From Diplocarpon mali (Eukaryota; Ascomycota; Leotiomycetes; Helotiales; Drepanopezizaceae), in the NCBI GenBank assembly GCA_024741835.1, contig JAENRP010000042.1, positions 1 through 64,000 on the forward strand: a DNA stretch of 64,000 nucleotides, written 5' to 3'. How positions within the stretch are numbered: the stretch's first letter is position 1; every line of letters begins with the position of its first letter. Below, in pieces: positions 22,992 to 33,829 of the stretch. The notes under the pieces are model-generated. The model was not told where the DNA came from, did no database searches, and saw only the letters and a list, made by a program, of their open reading frames with translations. Position numbers and translations under genes: made by a program.

Positions 22992-25171
22992 TCAGTCGTT
23001 GTTCCCTGTTGCCACGCCCCAGAAATACCCAGCCCAGGACCCAAGCACCCAAATAATCAGAAGCCCAAACGCACCCCTCGAAATATTCCTCATCCACATT
23101 CTCTCCCGTCTCACGATTTCACTTACTGACACGCTTCTCTCGTTGCCTTTTCCGCCAGGTTCTACATCGTCGAAGCCAACGACCGCTCTGCGAGCGTTTA
23201 TTTTTTCTCCGTTGGCGATGCGCTTCCTGCGCGTCCATTGGAGGCGGGCGATCTGTGTCAGTTAGTACACAGTACTCAGTATCCCACAACAAGGGCCGGG
23301 ATATGGGCAAGAAATATTATTCCCGAGATTCTGGTAGGGGTAATTACGAACATCGACATAGACACCTTGATTGAACTTCTTCGATACGAGGAAGAGAATG
23401 ATCATGGTAACAGCAACAACGAATGAACTGAGAGCCAAGAAAACATAAACGGGCGTGACTTTCTTGTACGGATTTGACTTGGGAGAATCATCTTGTAGAA
23501 CGCCGGTCATGACCCGGATTATGATATTCTGGCTTCGCGGTGTTAGTTTTATGTGCATGTGGGTGTGATTCAATCAAACTGGAGAGGGGGGTAAGACGGA
23601 CGCATTATTCATGGTGATCTTGACGGCATACGCTGAGCCAAAAACGGATTGTGACCAGATTGATGTCCGAATCGAATCGATGATCAAGGTGGGTCCAAAG
23701 CAATATGCTACAGCCTGAGAGTCATGAGTGCTGTAAGGACAGGGACATAGACGATTAGGCTAAACTTACGTAGATTCCAAAGGCAGCAGCTGTCCCCCTG
23801 GTCGTTGGTGCCCAGTTGACTAAACACATGGCGATCATGACTAACCCACCAGTGAAGACCACTATGATACATTATAATGTTAGAATCCAAAGGTGCTTAG
23901 CAGGTAGACTTACTGAGGGTGATTCTGTTCCCGTAGAAGTCGATAAACAGTCCAATCAACGGCACCAAGAAGAATCCTTGTCATGGTCAGCGAGCACTAT
24001 TGCTGAGTTATAATCCCAGATCAGTACATAGAGTACTTGCCGGCATATTGCAGCACACTGGTGTACCATCCCGCAGTAATGCTATCCGTTTTGAACCTTA
24101 ACTCCGCCAACTCTGTGGCATTGGCCTGGAAGACGCTTGCACCACTCGTCTCTACCAAACTGAATAGCATAACCATCCAGAAAACCCACGGCAATTCAAG
24201 AATTTTCTTCAGCTCGAATTTCTTGTTCTTCTCAGTCAAGCGCTCGCCAGTCGCCGGGTCCGCCATGCCTCTGAAGCGCTTCTCGCAATATTTCGTAAAG
24301 AGGTAAAAGCAAAGAGTAATACAGTTCGTGAAGACATTCATAGCGACTGCAATCCAATATACCCATGAGAAGTCTCTCAGATTCTCGGCGATGATATTGG
24401 ACGAGGATTTACCTACGAAGGCACCGATCTGTTGACATTGACGTTAGCGAGCTCGGCTAGGCGAAGGGCGAAGAGCGAAACCTCACCTTGCCAATTGCCA
24501 ACTCCAAGGCCAGAGTCGAAGCAAAACCATGGTTGGGCGGGAACCATGAGGAGAAGATCTTGTATTGTGCGACTTGTGTTGCGATATCACCTAATGCCAG
24601 AACAACCTCACCGAAAATCAGGAATTGGTAGTTTCGGGCAGTTGCTGCTGCAGCAGCAAGAATCGATCCAATTGTGTAAATAACGTTCCCATAAAGAATC
24701 GCTTCTGTACAGATTTAGAGGGACTTCAACCTGAAAGAGTAGAGCATGGACGCACGGGCTCCTCCAATTCGGTCTGTGACAATACCACTGACAAGCACCA
24801 GGGCCGTTTTCATGAAATCTTGACTGGCATCAAGAAGGGCATACCGAGTATTATTGATTTTGAGGCCCTTTTCCGTTTAACAAATAATATTCGTTACGTA
24901 GGGCCCTCGAGTTGAACCGTACCTTCTTAAGTTTCGTCTTCATGGCACCCGTGATCCCAGAACTCCAGTTCCCCCCAAAACCAATCATTGAAACAAGAAC
25001 AATGGAGGCGATCTTGAACGATAAAGGAACCTCCGACAGGGGAGAGGTCTCACTCGCAGCATTGCGCGAAGTTAGCGAGGCCCCGATCGAAGCATCTTTG
25101 CGCTTCATTGAAGATGATTCCGTTACGCCAGAATCCCGGGAAGTGTCTTTGAGGATGGTAAGACCGCTCAT
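22992..25171 (-). CDS. MFSD1-like major facilitator transporter
   Basis: Nine-exon model, complement(22992..23252, 23352..23528, 23598..23714, 23770..23861, 23914..23976, 24041..24428, 24487..24704, 24756..24867, 24923..25171), 558 residues. All junctions keep frame. About twelve hydrophobic segments are seen after a polar N-terminus. Recognisable blocks include IGFGGNWSSGITGAMK, SGIVTDRIGGA, GDIATQVAQYKIFSSWF and NWAPTTRGTAAAFGIY. Animal MFSD1 is a lysosomal dipeptide exporter, so a vacuolar or membrane solute carrier is likely. Intron 4 (24040..23977) has a GC donor: CCG|GCAAGT joined to AAG|GA is the only junction giving YAGFFLVPLIG in frame. The donors of introns 7 and 8 (GTCTTA, GTTCGT) are weak and were chosen for frame and family fit. 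The last exon adds a cytosolic stretch and a final membrane segment. Confidence 0.85.
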
Positions 25172-27283
25172 TTTTGACAATGAACGAAGGGAGAAAACGA
25201 AGTGTCAAGAGAATGCTTCACTTCTTCGAGTAGTTTGGATCGTAACGCGCATTATATCCCCAGCCCGAATCACCTCGATACCCCACATGTGGCCAACAAG
25301 CGATATCGGACTGCGGATTTTGGAAGAAAATGTGGACATTGCAGAACTAAGACCGGTCTTATTAAGACCTCCTTAGTCTGATGCCAAGGCCGTAGAAAGG
25401 TGCAGTAGTTATCAGATGTAGTTATCAGATCCGTTGTGGATTGAGGAGAGCGGATCAAATCTGATAAGATCCATGTTTCGTCCCACTTTAATGGGACAAC
25501 ACGGCACGAAAACTGGCGCCGAGAAAAATCTCCGATGCAGATTTTGATGTTATGAATTCTTGAATCTCGGAAAGACTTTGTAGGCCCATTTCGATCATCT
25601 GATAAACGTGTGCGAGACATCATTGGGGGCTTTCTGGCTCTCTCGTGACATTATTCTGTAACCCTCCCACGGGAACATGACAGTGCTTCTTGATACTGAG
25701 AGGCCAAGTATATTTCTGATTCCCGATCATCCATGAGATCGGAAGAAGAGAAATTTTGAATCGGCGGGCAGCATATTCGAAGCACTCTGAAGGCGATATC
25801 TCTGCACGTTGCAATTTTGGAGGCCGCTTGGAGAGTGGCCGCGGAGTCAACCTTGGCATAATAAGCCCTTTGTTCCTGAATTTGGTAGTTCGATATCAGA
25901 TGGCCGGTTCACCGACCCTTCTGAACCAGCTATTATCGATTTTCTCTACCTTCAGTAACAAAAAACTCCAGTGATTTAGGGGTGAACCCCATACTAAAGC
26001 AAGATCTAGTCTCGGAGCCCACGGCCTCTGCGGAACTCGCTCACATACTCCCATTCAAACCCTCCCTTCACAGCGATGCATGACGGATTCCTCGTAATTT
26101 CAGTTTCACCGTGTGCTGAACTCCAGTGTGCCGGCGATTTAATTTCTGCACCATCCTGGGTATTGACCGATGCCAATATTGAGGTAAAAAATCATGCAGG
26201 TGGATTGAGGAAACTGGGAGACATAAATCTTCCGAAAACGGTATGTCGAGGCTACGCCGAAAGCTAGAGTCATAGATATATCTATCCATCGGATGGTTTT
26301 TAGTGCGAGAACTGAAAATTTCTATAGCTCTAGATGAAAATTTCGACACCTGGTACAAGACACTGGCAAATAAAAAATTCTGCAGATCTGATGCGACAAG
26401 TTATGGCCTTGTCCTAGGCGGAAAGTCAAGCTACCATGCCGTCGTCTCCGCCGCTACATGTTAGCAAGCTCTCCGCGATGCTACGAATAGCTCTAAGTGA
26501 CTGACACCTTTCCGTGAGAAATATTTTACCTAATCCTTAAAGGCCTGCGTAAAATCAAAGAAATTATAAGCATGCTGGATCCAAACCATGCAAGCCCCCC
26601 TAAAAATCCTGGCTTATACATAGTCACCACGAAAATCGAGTCTCCATTCTTCCCCGAGACAGCATCCCAGAGCGTCAGCTCCTTCGACCACCCCGTATAA
26701 GTATCAGTGGCGGCAGAATATTCCGTGACGGAAGTAGCATGTAGTGATTTGAATCAAGAGATCCACACTTCCCTTATGACAGTGAAATCGCTTCTCCAGA
26801 ACCAAGCTTCACAGTCATGCTCTAACACTTTCGTTTCAGTAATTAGTTGCTAAAGTCCACAGTGCCGAAAATTGAACTTCACCCAAGCATGTCATTGCCG
26901 AGGAACTGAAGAAAGAATCAAGTGAGTAGTACTCTGCTAGGTGCTACATCTTGCTCGACATGGAAATGGATACTATATACCGCGTGAAACCTCCGCTAGC
27001 ACTTTGTAAGCCGATTTTCTACACGGAGGTATGTACAAGCGCAGAGTCTCGTCGCTCAACTGAACGTTATACCCCCTCTCATCAGACTCCATTGGAGATA
27101 TAGTCCCAGATGCTGTGCGATCATACCGCTGCGCGTTAGCACTGTGAGGCTATACTGCAGAGTCTGGTAGCGGTAGTTGAGAATGGGCGGCCGCTGAACT
27201 GTGTATAAGTCTTCTCAAAAGTGGTCTCCCCATCACCCATGACCTTCTCGCAAGTGCTAATGGTCTACTCAATCCAACAAGTA
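25172..27283. other. 2.1 kb mostly AT-rich intergenic region
   Basis: No complete gene was seen. The part next to 25171 should hold the transporter's promoter. A short open stretch on the minus strand (26526-26753) looks protein-like and is listed separately. The rest has only short ORFs without family features. Confidence 0.4.
26526..26753 (-). pseudogene. Isolated protein-like fragment, ~75 codons, unrecognised
   Basis: On the minus strand an open stretch ends at a TAA (26526-26528). It reads like the tail of a real membrane-associated protein: TGWSKELTLWDAVSG, then SIFVVTMYKPGFLGG, then a hydrophobic segment and a basic C-terminus. The sequence upstream is closed by a TGA and no AG acceptor in a suitable place joins it to another exon. 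It may be the remaining 3' end of a broken gene. I do not recognise the family. Confidence 0.3.
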
Positions 27284-28309
27284 TCATTCCAAAGTTACAC
27301 TCTTCTCCGGCATTTCAACCCTCTCCCCATCTCTCTTTACCCATTCCATCCCTTTCTTCTCATCTTTCTCATCCCCAATAGTCCTCTCCCCATCTCCAAA
27401 TCTCTTTTTCAGCACTCTATCATAACTCTCCCAAACTCCTTCCATAAGCGTCTCCATAATGCCCGCCAGCCACTCTGGCACCTTGCCATCGTCGTCAGCG
27501 CACATCTTTTCCAAGCCTAAAACAAACAACAGCATAGGCACCCATACCACCACAATGACGGCCAGGCCCATCCTTTGTGCAATAGTTGTGATAGTATATG
27601 ACCGCAGACTATACAAATATGCCATGTAGTCCTTAGGCAGGGCGTGTTCTTCTCCGCCGGATGTCAAGAGATTGAGATACCGCGCAGAAGCTTGGGCGTA
27701 TGAGGGATTGGGACGGATCACCCCTCCGCTAATCCTGACATTTGGTCCTAATCCATCAGAGGGCGAGGGACGGAGTAGAGTATGCGCAAAAAAAGGCACG
27801 CCGCTGGGTATGGCATCAACCGTTTTCGAGCCGGGCGCGATGGCGTAGCAGGGTACGACGACATCGTGGTAACTCGCCCCTCCGCCCTCAGTCGCAATTA
27901 TGGTTCTATAGTCCTCTGGCGTAACTTCGTAGACGACACCGACGAGGCCTTTGTGCCAGCGGTCTTTACGATATTCTGTGTTTGAGGGAGGGGGAGGGGA
28001 GGTGTACCGCGTATTAGCGAAGCAGGGCTCGGTATAGGGGATGCCAGGGAGGTCGAAGGTAAGCGTTAGGGAAGGGACGTGGACATTGAGGGCTGATAAG
28101 GGCTTAATGCCGCGGGTACCTTTGAAGGTCTGGGCTGAGAGGTTGCTACCGTATGCTAGGTAAAGGATCGTTGAGGGCGTGGTAGCTATGAGGCGTGAAG
28201 CGGAGGTTGTCGGTAGCCGGGGAGATTGTGAAGAGCTCCATCTGGGCCAAAGATTTTGCAGCGTTACAAAGGCTTGTGGGCTGTTTCTAGTAGATAGTTG
28301 GTTTGTCAT
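27284..28309 (-). CDS. Gamma-glutamylcyclotransferase-like protein with membrane anchor
   Basis: Single exon of 341 residues from ATG 28309. Codons upstream are open but contain no ATG. The fold signature YGSNL is at residues 53-57, and EGGG with a candidate catalytic Glu141 follows. GGCT-fold enzymes release 5-oxoproline from gamma-glutamyl compounds. Fungal homologues include GliK-type proteins in gliotoxin-like pathways. Residues ~248-266 form a hydrophobic segment (AVIVVVWVPMLLFVLGL), followed by a charged ~75-residue tail, so the protein is probably membrane-anchored. The N-terminal ~45 residues are Ser/Arg-rich and could be a targeting sequence. No non-ribosomal peptide synthetase lies nearby, so a role in epidithiodiketopiperazine synthesis is not supported. 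The gene is divergent from the prenyltransferase beta subunit. Confidence 0.82.
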   Translation of the reverse strand: MTNQLSTRNSPQAFVTLQNLWPRWSSSQSPRLPTTSASRLIATTPSTILYLAYGSNLSAQTFKGTRGIKPLSALNVHVPSLTLTFDLPGIPYTEPCFANTRYTSPPPPSNTEYRKDRWHKGLVGVVYEVTPEDYRTIIATEGGGASYHDVVVPCYAIAPGSKTVDAIPSGVPFFAHTLLRPSPSDGLGPNVRISGGVIRPNPSYAQASARYLNLLTSGGEEHALPKDYMAYLYSLRSYTITTIAQRMGLAVIVVVWVPMLLFVLGLEKMCADDDGKVPEWLAGIMETLMEGVWESYDRVLKKRFGDGERTIGDEKDEKKGMEWVKRDGERVEMPEKSVTLE

Positions 28310-28812
28310 TGTGGTGTTGAGACAGAAGAGATGTGTGTAGTTGCAAGAGCCAGAGAGGACAGAAACAGATATGAGAGATCTCTTATGAACAGTGAACCGC
28401 CAAGAGGTAGTATAAAACAAGTATTTTTCTATCCTGTCGGAGGGGCTTGCAGCGTACCTAGCAAGCAAACCCTCCAAATGACAGAATCATAGACCCGGAT
28501 TTACGCAAATACCGAGATGTGCTGAAGCCAAGGCTGGAACAGCAGAGATGGACGCGGTAGAAATTTGAAGATCTACATGATTTTCTGGCATTCTTACGGC
28601 ACTGGTAGATATTGCAACCCAAGTATTTCGTGCATTTTGAATGTAGCATTTCTCGCAGCCTTGTGGAGCGAGGGGAGTCGAAGGGGCCAAGGCTCGCTCT
28701 GCTTGGGCTAGCCTTAATTACTGACTTCGACAAGCCAACCTAATATCAATGTCCCCTCCCCAACCTCCACCTTGACGGATTCACGTACTCAACCCCCACA
28801 ACTATCGCCAGT
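28310..28812. promoter_or_regulatory. Divergent promoter region (503 bp)
   Basis: This is the gap between the start codons of the cyclotransferase-like gene (leftward) and the prenyltransferase beta-subunit gene (rightward). Minus-strand short ORFs here have no family features. The assignment is by position only. Confidence 0.4.
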
Positions 28813-30046
28813 ATGTCCCTCGTATCCGGGCCCGGCCGAGCCTCATCTCTCACCACTGGCGCCCTCCCAACCGAACTCCAACTCTCTATCTCCGCGCACG
28901 TATCCTACATCCAGTCCCTTGACAACCGCAAAGACGAGCTCGAGTACCACCTCACCGAACACCTCCGTCTCAATGGGCTCTACTGGGGTCTCACGGCATT
29001 GCATCTACTCAAACATCCAGATGCCCTCCCCCGCAAAGAGACGATCGACTTCGTGCTGAGTTGCCAGGCGGAGAACGGGGGTTTTGGCGCTGCGCCCAGA
29101 CATGATGCGCATATTCTGTACACGTGTAGCGCGGTGCAGATTATGGCTATGGTTGGGGGGTGGCAGGAGCTTGAGGAGAGGGGCGTAAAGGTCGGGCAGG
29201 TGGGGGGAAGAAGGGCTGTGGGGCAGTGTGAGTTTTGCATCCATGAATTTTGGTTGAGGTTTGGGCTGATGATATGACTGCTAGGGATTGCGAACCTACA
29301 GAATAGAGAAACGGGGACTTTCGCAGGTGACGAGTGGGGCGAGGAAGATACGCGCTTTATCTGCTCCTCGCTCATCGCCCTCTCTCTTCTCAAACTCTTA
29401 CCTCTTGCAAACGTCCCTCTCGCTGTGTCCTACATAAACTCATGCGCGAATTTTGACGGTGGGTACGGTGTTTCTCCCGGTGCAGAGAGCCACTCTGGAC
29501 AGATTTACGCATGTCTGGCGGCGCTGAGTATCGCTGGGGAGCTTCGGCTAGTGAACAAGGATCGACTGGGGAGGTGGTTGAGTGAGCGACAGGTTGAGCA
29601 GGGAGGTTTGAATGGCAGGGCCGAGAAGCTAGAGGATGTGTGTTATAGTTGGTGGGTAGGGAGCAGTCTGGCTATTATTGGAAGGCTGGGGTGGGTGGAT
29701 GCTGAAGCTCTAGTGGCGTTTATATTGAGGTGTCAGGTTTGTCTTTTCTAATTTGTCTTGCGGCTCTGGGAGATACGAGGCTGATTAAAACAGGACCCTG
29801 AGAGGGGCGGTATTGCGGATAGGCCCGGGGATGTGGTTGATGTGTTTCACACCGTATTCGGAATCGCAGGATTGAGCCTACTAGGATTTCCGGACTTGGA
29901 AGAAGTCGATCCTGTTTAGTACATCCCTCTTCCCATTCCCGATCTCACTGCCTTCTTAATAATATACTAATAAGCTCCTGTCTAGTTGCATGCCCCGGAA
30001 GACAATCGAGCGAGAACTGGGGCCTGTGAATGGTGATGAGTCATGA
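28813..30046 (+). CDS. bet2: Rab geranylgeranyltransferase (type II) beta subunit
   Basis: Four exons (28813..29227, 29285..29736, 29794..29918, 29986..30046) encode 350 residues, the normal length for the family. Prenyltransferase repeats are clear: [20 protein letters not shown] at the N-terminus, [39 protein letters not shown] and [20 protein letters not shown]. The zinc ligands Asp and Cys (DVCYSWW) and His (HTVFGIAG) are present. With the alpha subunit and Rab escort protein it adds geranylgeranyl groups to Rab GTPases in the cytosol. The last intron splits DPV|YCMPRK. Without it the frame stops right after DPV, so splicing is needed for the conserved CMPRK tail. Introns are 57, 57 and 67 nt, GT-AG. 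Confidence 0.95.
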
Positions 30047-31649
30047 ATGATGAAAAAGTAATATCTTAACTTACACAACGAGCCGCTGATCAATCCTCTC
30101 GCTCAAATCTGTAATAACGAACAATGAAGCAAGAGAAGCAAGATCGGAAGAGAGACCCGGTAGTATATCTCTTCCATCTAATACCCTCGCATCTGCACCA
30201 GTGATCTTAGGATACAAGACTGCGGAAGAAAGACACTAAAGGTCATGTTTATGGGAGCGCTGGCACGATATGCTCTATTGCAGGTGCTCAAAATGCCTTG
30301 ACACAGGTCAACCTAGTTCAGTGTGTAGTGGAGTAAACACGGTAAAATAATCTTATGTAAGCCTCTTTCGCAATGTAAGATGCTTAAATTCTGTATATTT
30401 CATAAATTTCTCCTTGTTTGGTGGTGGCGCGAGAACTCCGTGCTGCGAGATATTCCGTTGGATCCTTCAATGGCCCTGCAGACTTGGGATATTAGGAACA
30501 CCTATGAGCCTTCCAGTCTGCCTCTCTCTGTTCGGCACGGCATATACTGCACTGCTTCGTTTCCATCCAGTTTTGCACCGTTTCTGCAAATATATCGAGT
30601 CTAGCATGCGGGGTGGGATATCAGGGGCTGCGCCCATCCAGGCTTGTTTCCCAATGGATATCTGTCACGCTATTTTGCAATCAACCTCATCACGAGATCC
30701 AATCGTGCCCGCAAAGTTGCTCTCATATACACATACTCAGTGTACACGAAAGGATTATATACGTAAACTCTGGTGAACGCAAGCGCAGTCGCTTCTGCCA
30801 GGTCAGAAAGTGAGAGCCGGCCAGTATTACACTATTCTTCCTCTCACTTCGAAAAGCTCGGCGACATTCACCTCGCTTATTTTTCAAAAGCGAACTCGAA
30901 CTCAGAATTGAACTTTTCACCGACCTTAATACCCCACGCTGGATACGTATTCAAACCGCCTACTCGAGCCTCCGAACGACCACGACGTGTTGTCTTTTCG
31001 CCAGTCTCATCAACCGTCTCGTCTCGTCCCCTTTTTCGGGTAGGTAGAGATCGCGTCTCGCCTTTCTGCTCTCTATACTCCATTCACCCTTCGCCCTTCA
31101 CCTCGACGCTCCCGTCTCGTCCCAACTCGGCAACCTCTCTCACCGCGCTAGCCACGTCGCGACTTCCACTGTCTACAAAAGCACCCCGTCCCTCCTCCTT
31201 CTCCCTCCCCCTTCTCCCTCCCCCTTCTCTCCTTCTTTACTACAACACTGCCCCCGTCTTTCCCCCTCAACACCAGCTCAGTGTGGTGATCACAACCTGA
31301 GCTATCATCTACCTATGACGGGCAACGATTGCTCATTCCTCAGCCACTGCATTTGGAGCAATCTGCCCAGCATCCGCAACTGCTCACTGTGAGCTGCTAT
31401 CTGACTGCGCCAGAAGCAGTCTGCGATCCAACGCAAGCATCATATCTATCTACCAGGTACGTTCAGGGCAGTACTGCAATAATGCAATCTGCAATCTGCA
31501 ATTTGTAACCTGCTGTCAGCTCAGCTTTCGCGAGTTCCAAGATGCGCTGTTCGGACGTGCATCACTATTCCCGCTTCTCCATCATGCCTTCCAATCTAAA
31601 GCGATGAACCAAGCACTGGCTGATCAATGAACCCTTCAAAGCAGCCAAC
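30047..31649. other. 1.6 kb intergenic region with pyrimidine-rich tract
   Basis: No gene was recognised. A pyrimidine-rich stretch at ~31080-31265 (repeated CTCCCTCCCCCTT-like words) resembles the CT-rich zones near fungal transcription start sites. It probably lies in the promoter or leader of the zinc-finger-like gene. A 175-codon ORF from 30773 across it is low in complexity and was not accepted. Confidence 0.4.
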
Positions 31650-33538
31650 ATGCCGAGAACCAAAATCGAAAGCAATGCCGACTTGCGTTGCAGTCTTTGC
31701 CCCAAGCAGCCTACCTTTTCAGACGTCTCCCATCTGCTTACCCACGTCGCCTCTAAGTCTCACCTTGCAAACCGCTTCACTATCGAGCTCCGAGCCCGAG
31801 AAGACCTTGCCTTCAGGCGTAAGATCGAGGAATTCGATATGTGGTACCATTTGAACAAGCTCGATGTCTTGCTCTCCGATCGACTAGCGGCTAAAGATCT
31901 AAAGAAGGCCAAGGGCAAAACGTCCAATGATTCAACTGCTTCCAGTGTTTCTGTGCGTCTCCCACTCCGAGGCAGATTATCGCTTGCTTCTGCTAACACT
32001 TCCTAGACTAGGAAGGAGAAGAGGACCACTAAGAAAAGAAAGCAAGAGAAGGAAGAAACACCAGAACCTGCAAATGAGATCTTGGCACAAACTCCCGTCT
32101 ATCGAGCTCCTGTTCCACGCATGCACCATTGGGATGGACAAAACAATGTTGTGGCCCCTGCAGCCGGTGGTGATTTTCAGGACTCTGTCTACGCCACTCC
32201 AACGGCGCGACGCAATGTTCCAGGATTCACTCGTCAGGCTGCTACTGCTAGAAACGAGATTAGCCTCGACAAGTATGTCAACCTGAATACTCCCCTCTAC
32301 TCGTCTGACATTTCTGCCAGACTCAGTACCCCGAATAAGTTCTATGCAGATGATGACGACTTCGCCGAGAAAAAGAAGCCAGGAGAGAAGTTGACCGATA
32401 GTGCCAAGCTCAAGGGTATTGTCTGGCCTGGTATGAACCTATTTGACTCTGCCACTCCAGAGATGAAGAGGATGAGAAACCAGCGAAAGGACCATTCGGT
32501 TCTCGATGACATGAAGGCTACCTCGCTTCTGATTGAGGCAGATGAGGTCAGCTACCATCCCAATGGTGAATTTCGAGGATCCAGAGACATATTTGGCCCG
32601 CTTTCGACTGAGTCGAGTCCAGTCGTAAGTTTGATCTTCATACCCATCGAGTACCGATTCTTACCTTACACAGGCCCCATCTATCCCGTCGGCTAGGAAG
32701 CGGAGACCACGCAAGCCCACTTTCGCGGACGTCAGTGTCAACGCTCCTCGTATAAGAGCTCCTCGAGGCAAGAAACTCACTGCTGCCAACCGAAGCCCAC
32801 AGAAAAGATCAGTGCCACCAATGGTCAGCCGTCCCAATGTCTACCTCCACCCAGCACCGGCCCTCAACCCACTGGCTTTCGAACGACGATATATTCCCAG
32901 CGCAGAGGAAGACGAAGAATTCAGATTGACCGTTGGCGAGTTTGGAAACAAGAAGCGGGGTTTCAACGTCTTCCAAGATGGTCTCCCCGAGATCAGTCCA
33001 GGCCGAACTGAGACCCCCCTCGAGGACCATCGGTAAGTCATCGCTCGGCTCCCTGCAGATTTTTTCTCTTCTAACACCCCTGAACAGATTTGACTTCCCT
33101 CCATCTTCTCACGGCTTGCATGCGTATTCGAATAATTCGATGGTCTCGGTCCATACCCTTGCCTCCCCAACCCCAGCACCCAAGCCAACCTCGTACCGAG
33201 CTCATGGTAAAGAGAACGGTAGCCCCGAGATGACATCTTACCATCAAAATCGACGAGCTCTCTCCGACCCACAAGTCTATCCAACTCACACTTTCTATGA
33301 CTCCACTTCAAACCCCCTTTTCAACCAGACCCACACCCGCTCCCTCGCATTTGGTGCCAACTATCCCAGCTACAATACCTACAGCGATAATAGATCCCCA
33401 GGCGCGTTTGGTTCAAACTTTCTAAGCGAATACAACAAGCAATACAACCCGATTTCCTACACGGGACACACACAGAACCACGGCATGGACAACGGCGACG
33501 GGATTGGTAACAGCGGCGGCATAAGCTTTGGAATGTGA
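31650..33538 (+). CDS. Zinc-finger-like fungal protein of unknown function
   Basis: Four exons (31650..31952, 32007..32624, 32674..33032, 33088..33538) encode 576 residues. A single C2H2-like finger lies at the N-terminus: Cys14, Cys17, His32 and His38 in LRCSLCPKQPTFSD plus LLTHVASKSH. It is followed by a basic helical stretch to ~residue 100. The middle is Lys/Arg-rich with several short conserved-looking boxes (KLKGIVWPGMNLFDSAT, RRYIPSAEEDEEFRLTVG). The C-terminal ~150 residues are Ser/Asn/Tyr/Gly-rich and disordered. I think this is a fungal-specific nuclear protein family but cannot name it. Introns are 49-55 nt with GT-AG ends and all phases agree. The gene is convergent with msh3, with a 291 bp gap. 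Confidence 0.8.
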
Positions 33539-33829
33539 CTTTTCGCGATTGAAAACACTGAAGATTCTGCGCATACTAGGAGTTTGGCGTTTATGAAGGC
33601 CAAAGGGAGGGCTGATTGATAAGCGACTGGATGGATGGATTGCAGGTTGTTAAGGCTGGGGTTTTTATTCCTTTCTTGATTTTTGTTGTGCGCTTTCTCC
33701 CCCTTTTATTGCTTGGTGCTTTTTCCTGCTTATTACATGGACATGACGCGCGATAGATGGGCTACCATGGTTGCGAACTTGCTATAGCTTTTATCCTGCT
33801 TTATTTCGACTTAGTCTTATAAACAATAG

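Noticed and set aside
8930..28309. Secondary-metabolite gene cluster (regulator, ligase, P450, transporter, cyclotransferase)
   Set aside because: No polyketide synthase, NRPS, terpene synthase or similar core enzyme is present, and the genes are separated by AT-rich islands and housekeeping genes.
29910..29925. Stop after DPV as the end of the prenyltransferase beta subunit
   Set aside because: Splicing a 67-nt intron with a TACTAAT branch site adds the conserved YCMPRK tail.
30773..31300. 175-codon ORF upstream of the zinc-finger-like gene
   Set aside because: It covers a pyrimidine-rich tract typical of promoters/leaders and encodes Ser/Pro/Leu low-complexity sequence.
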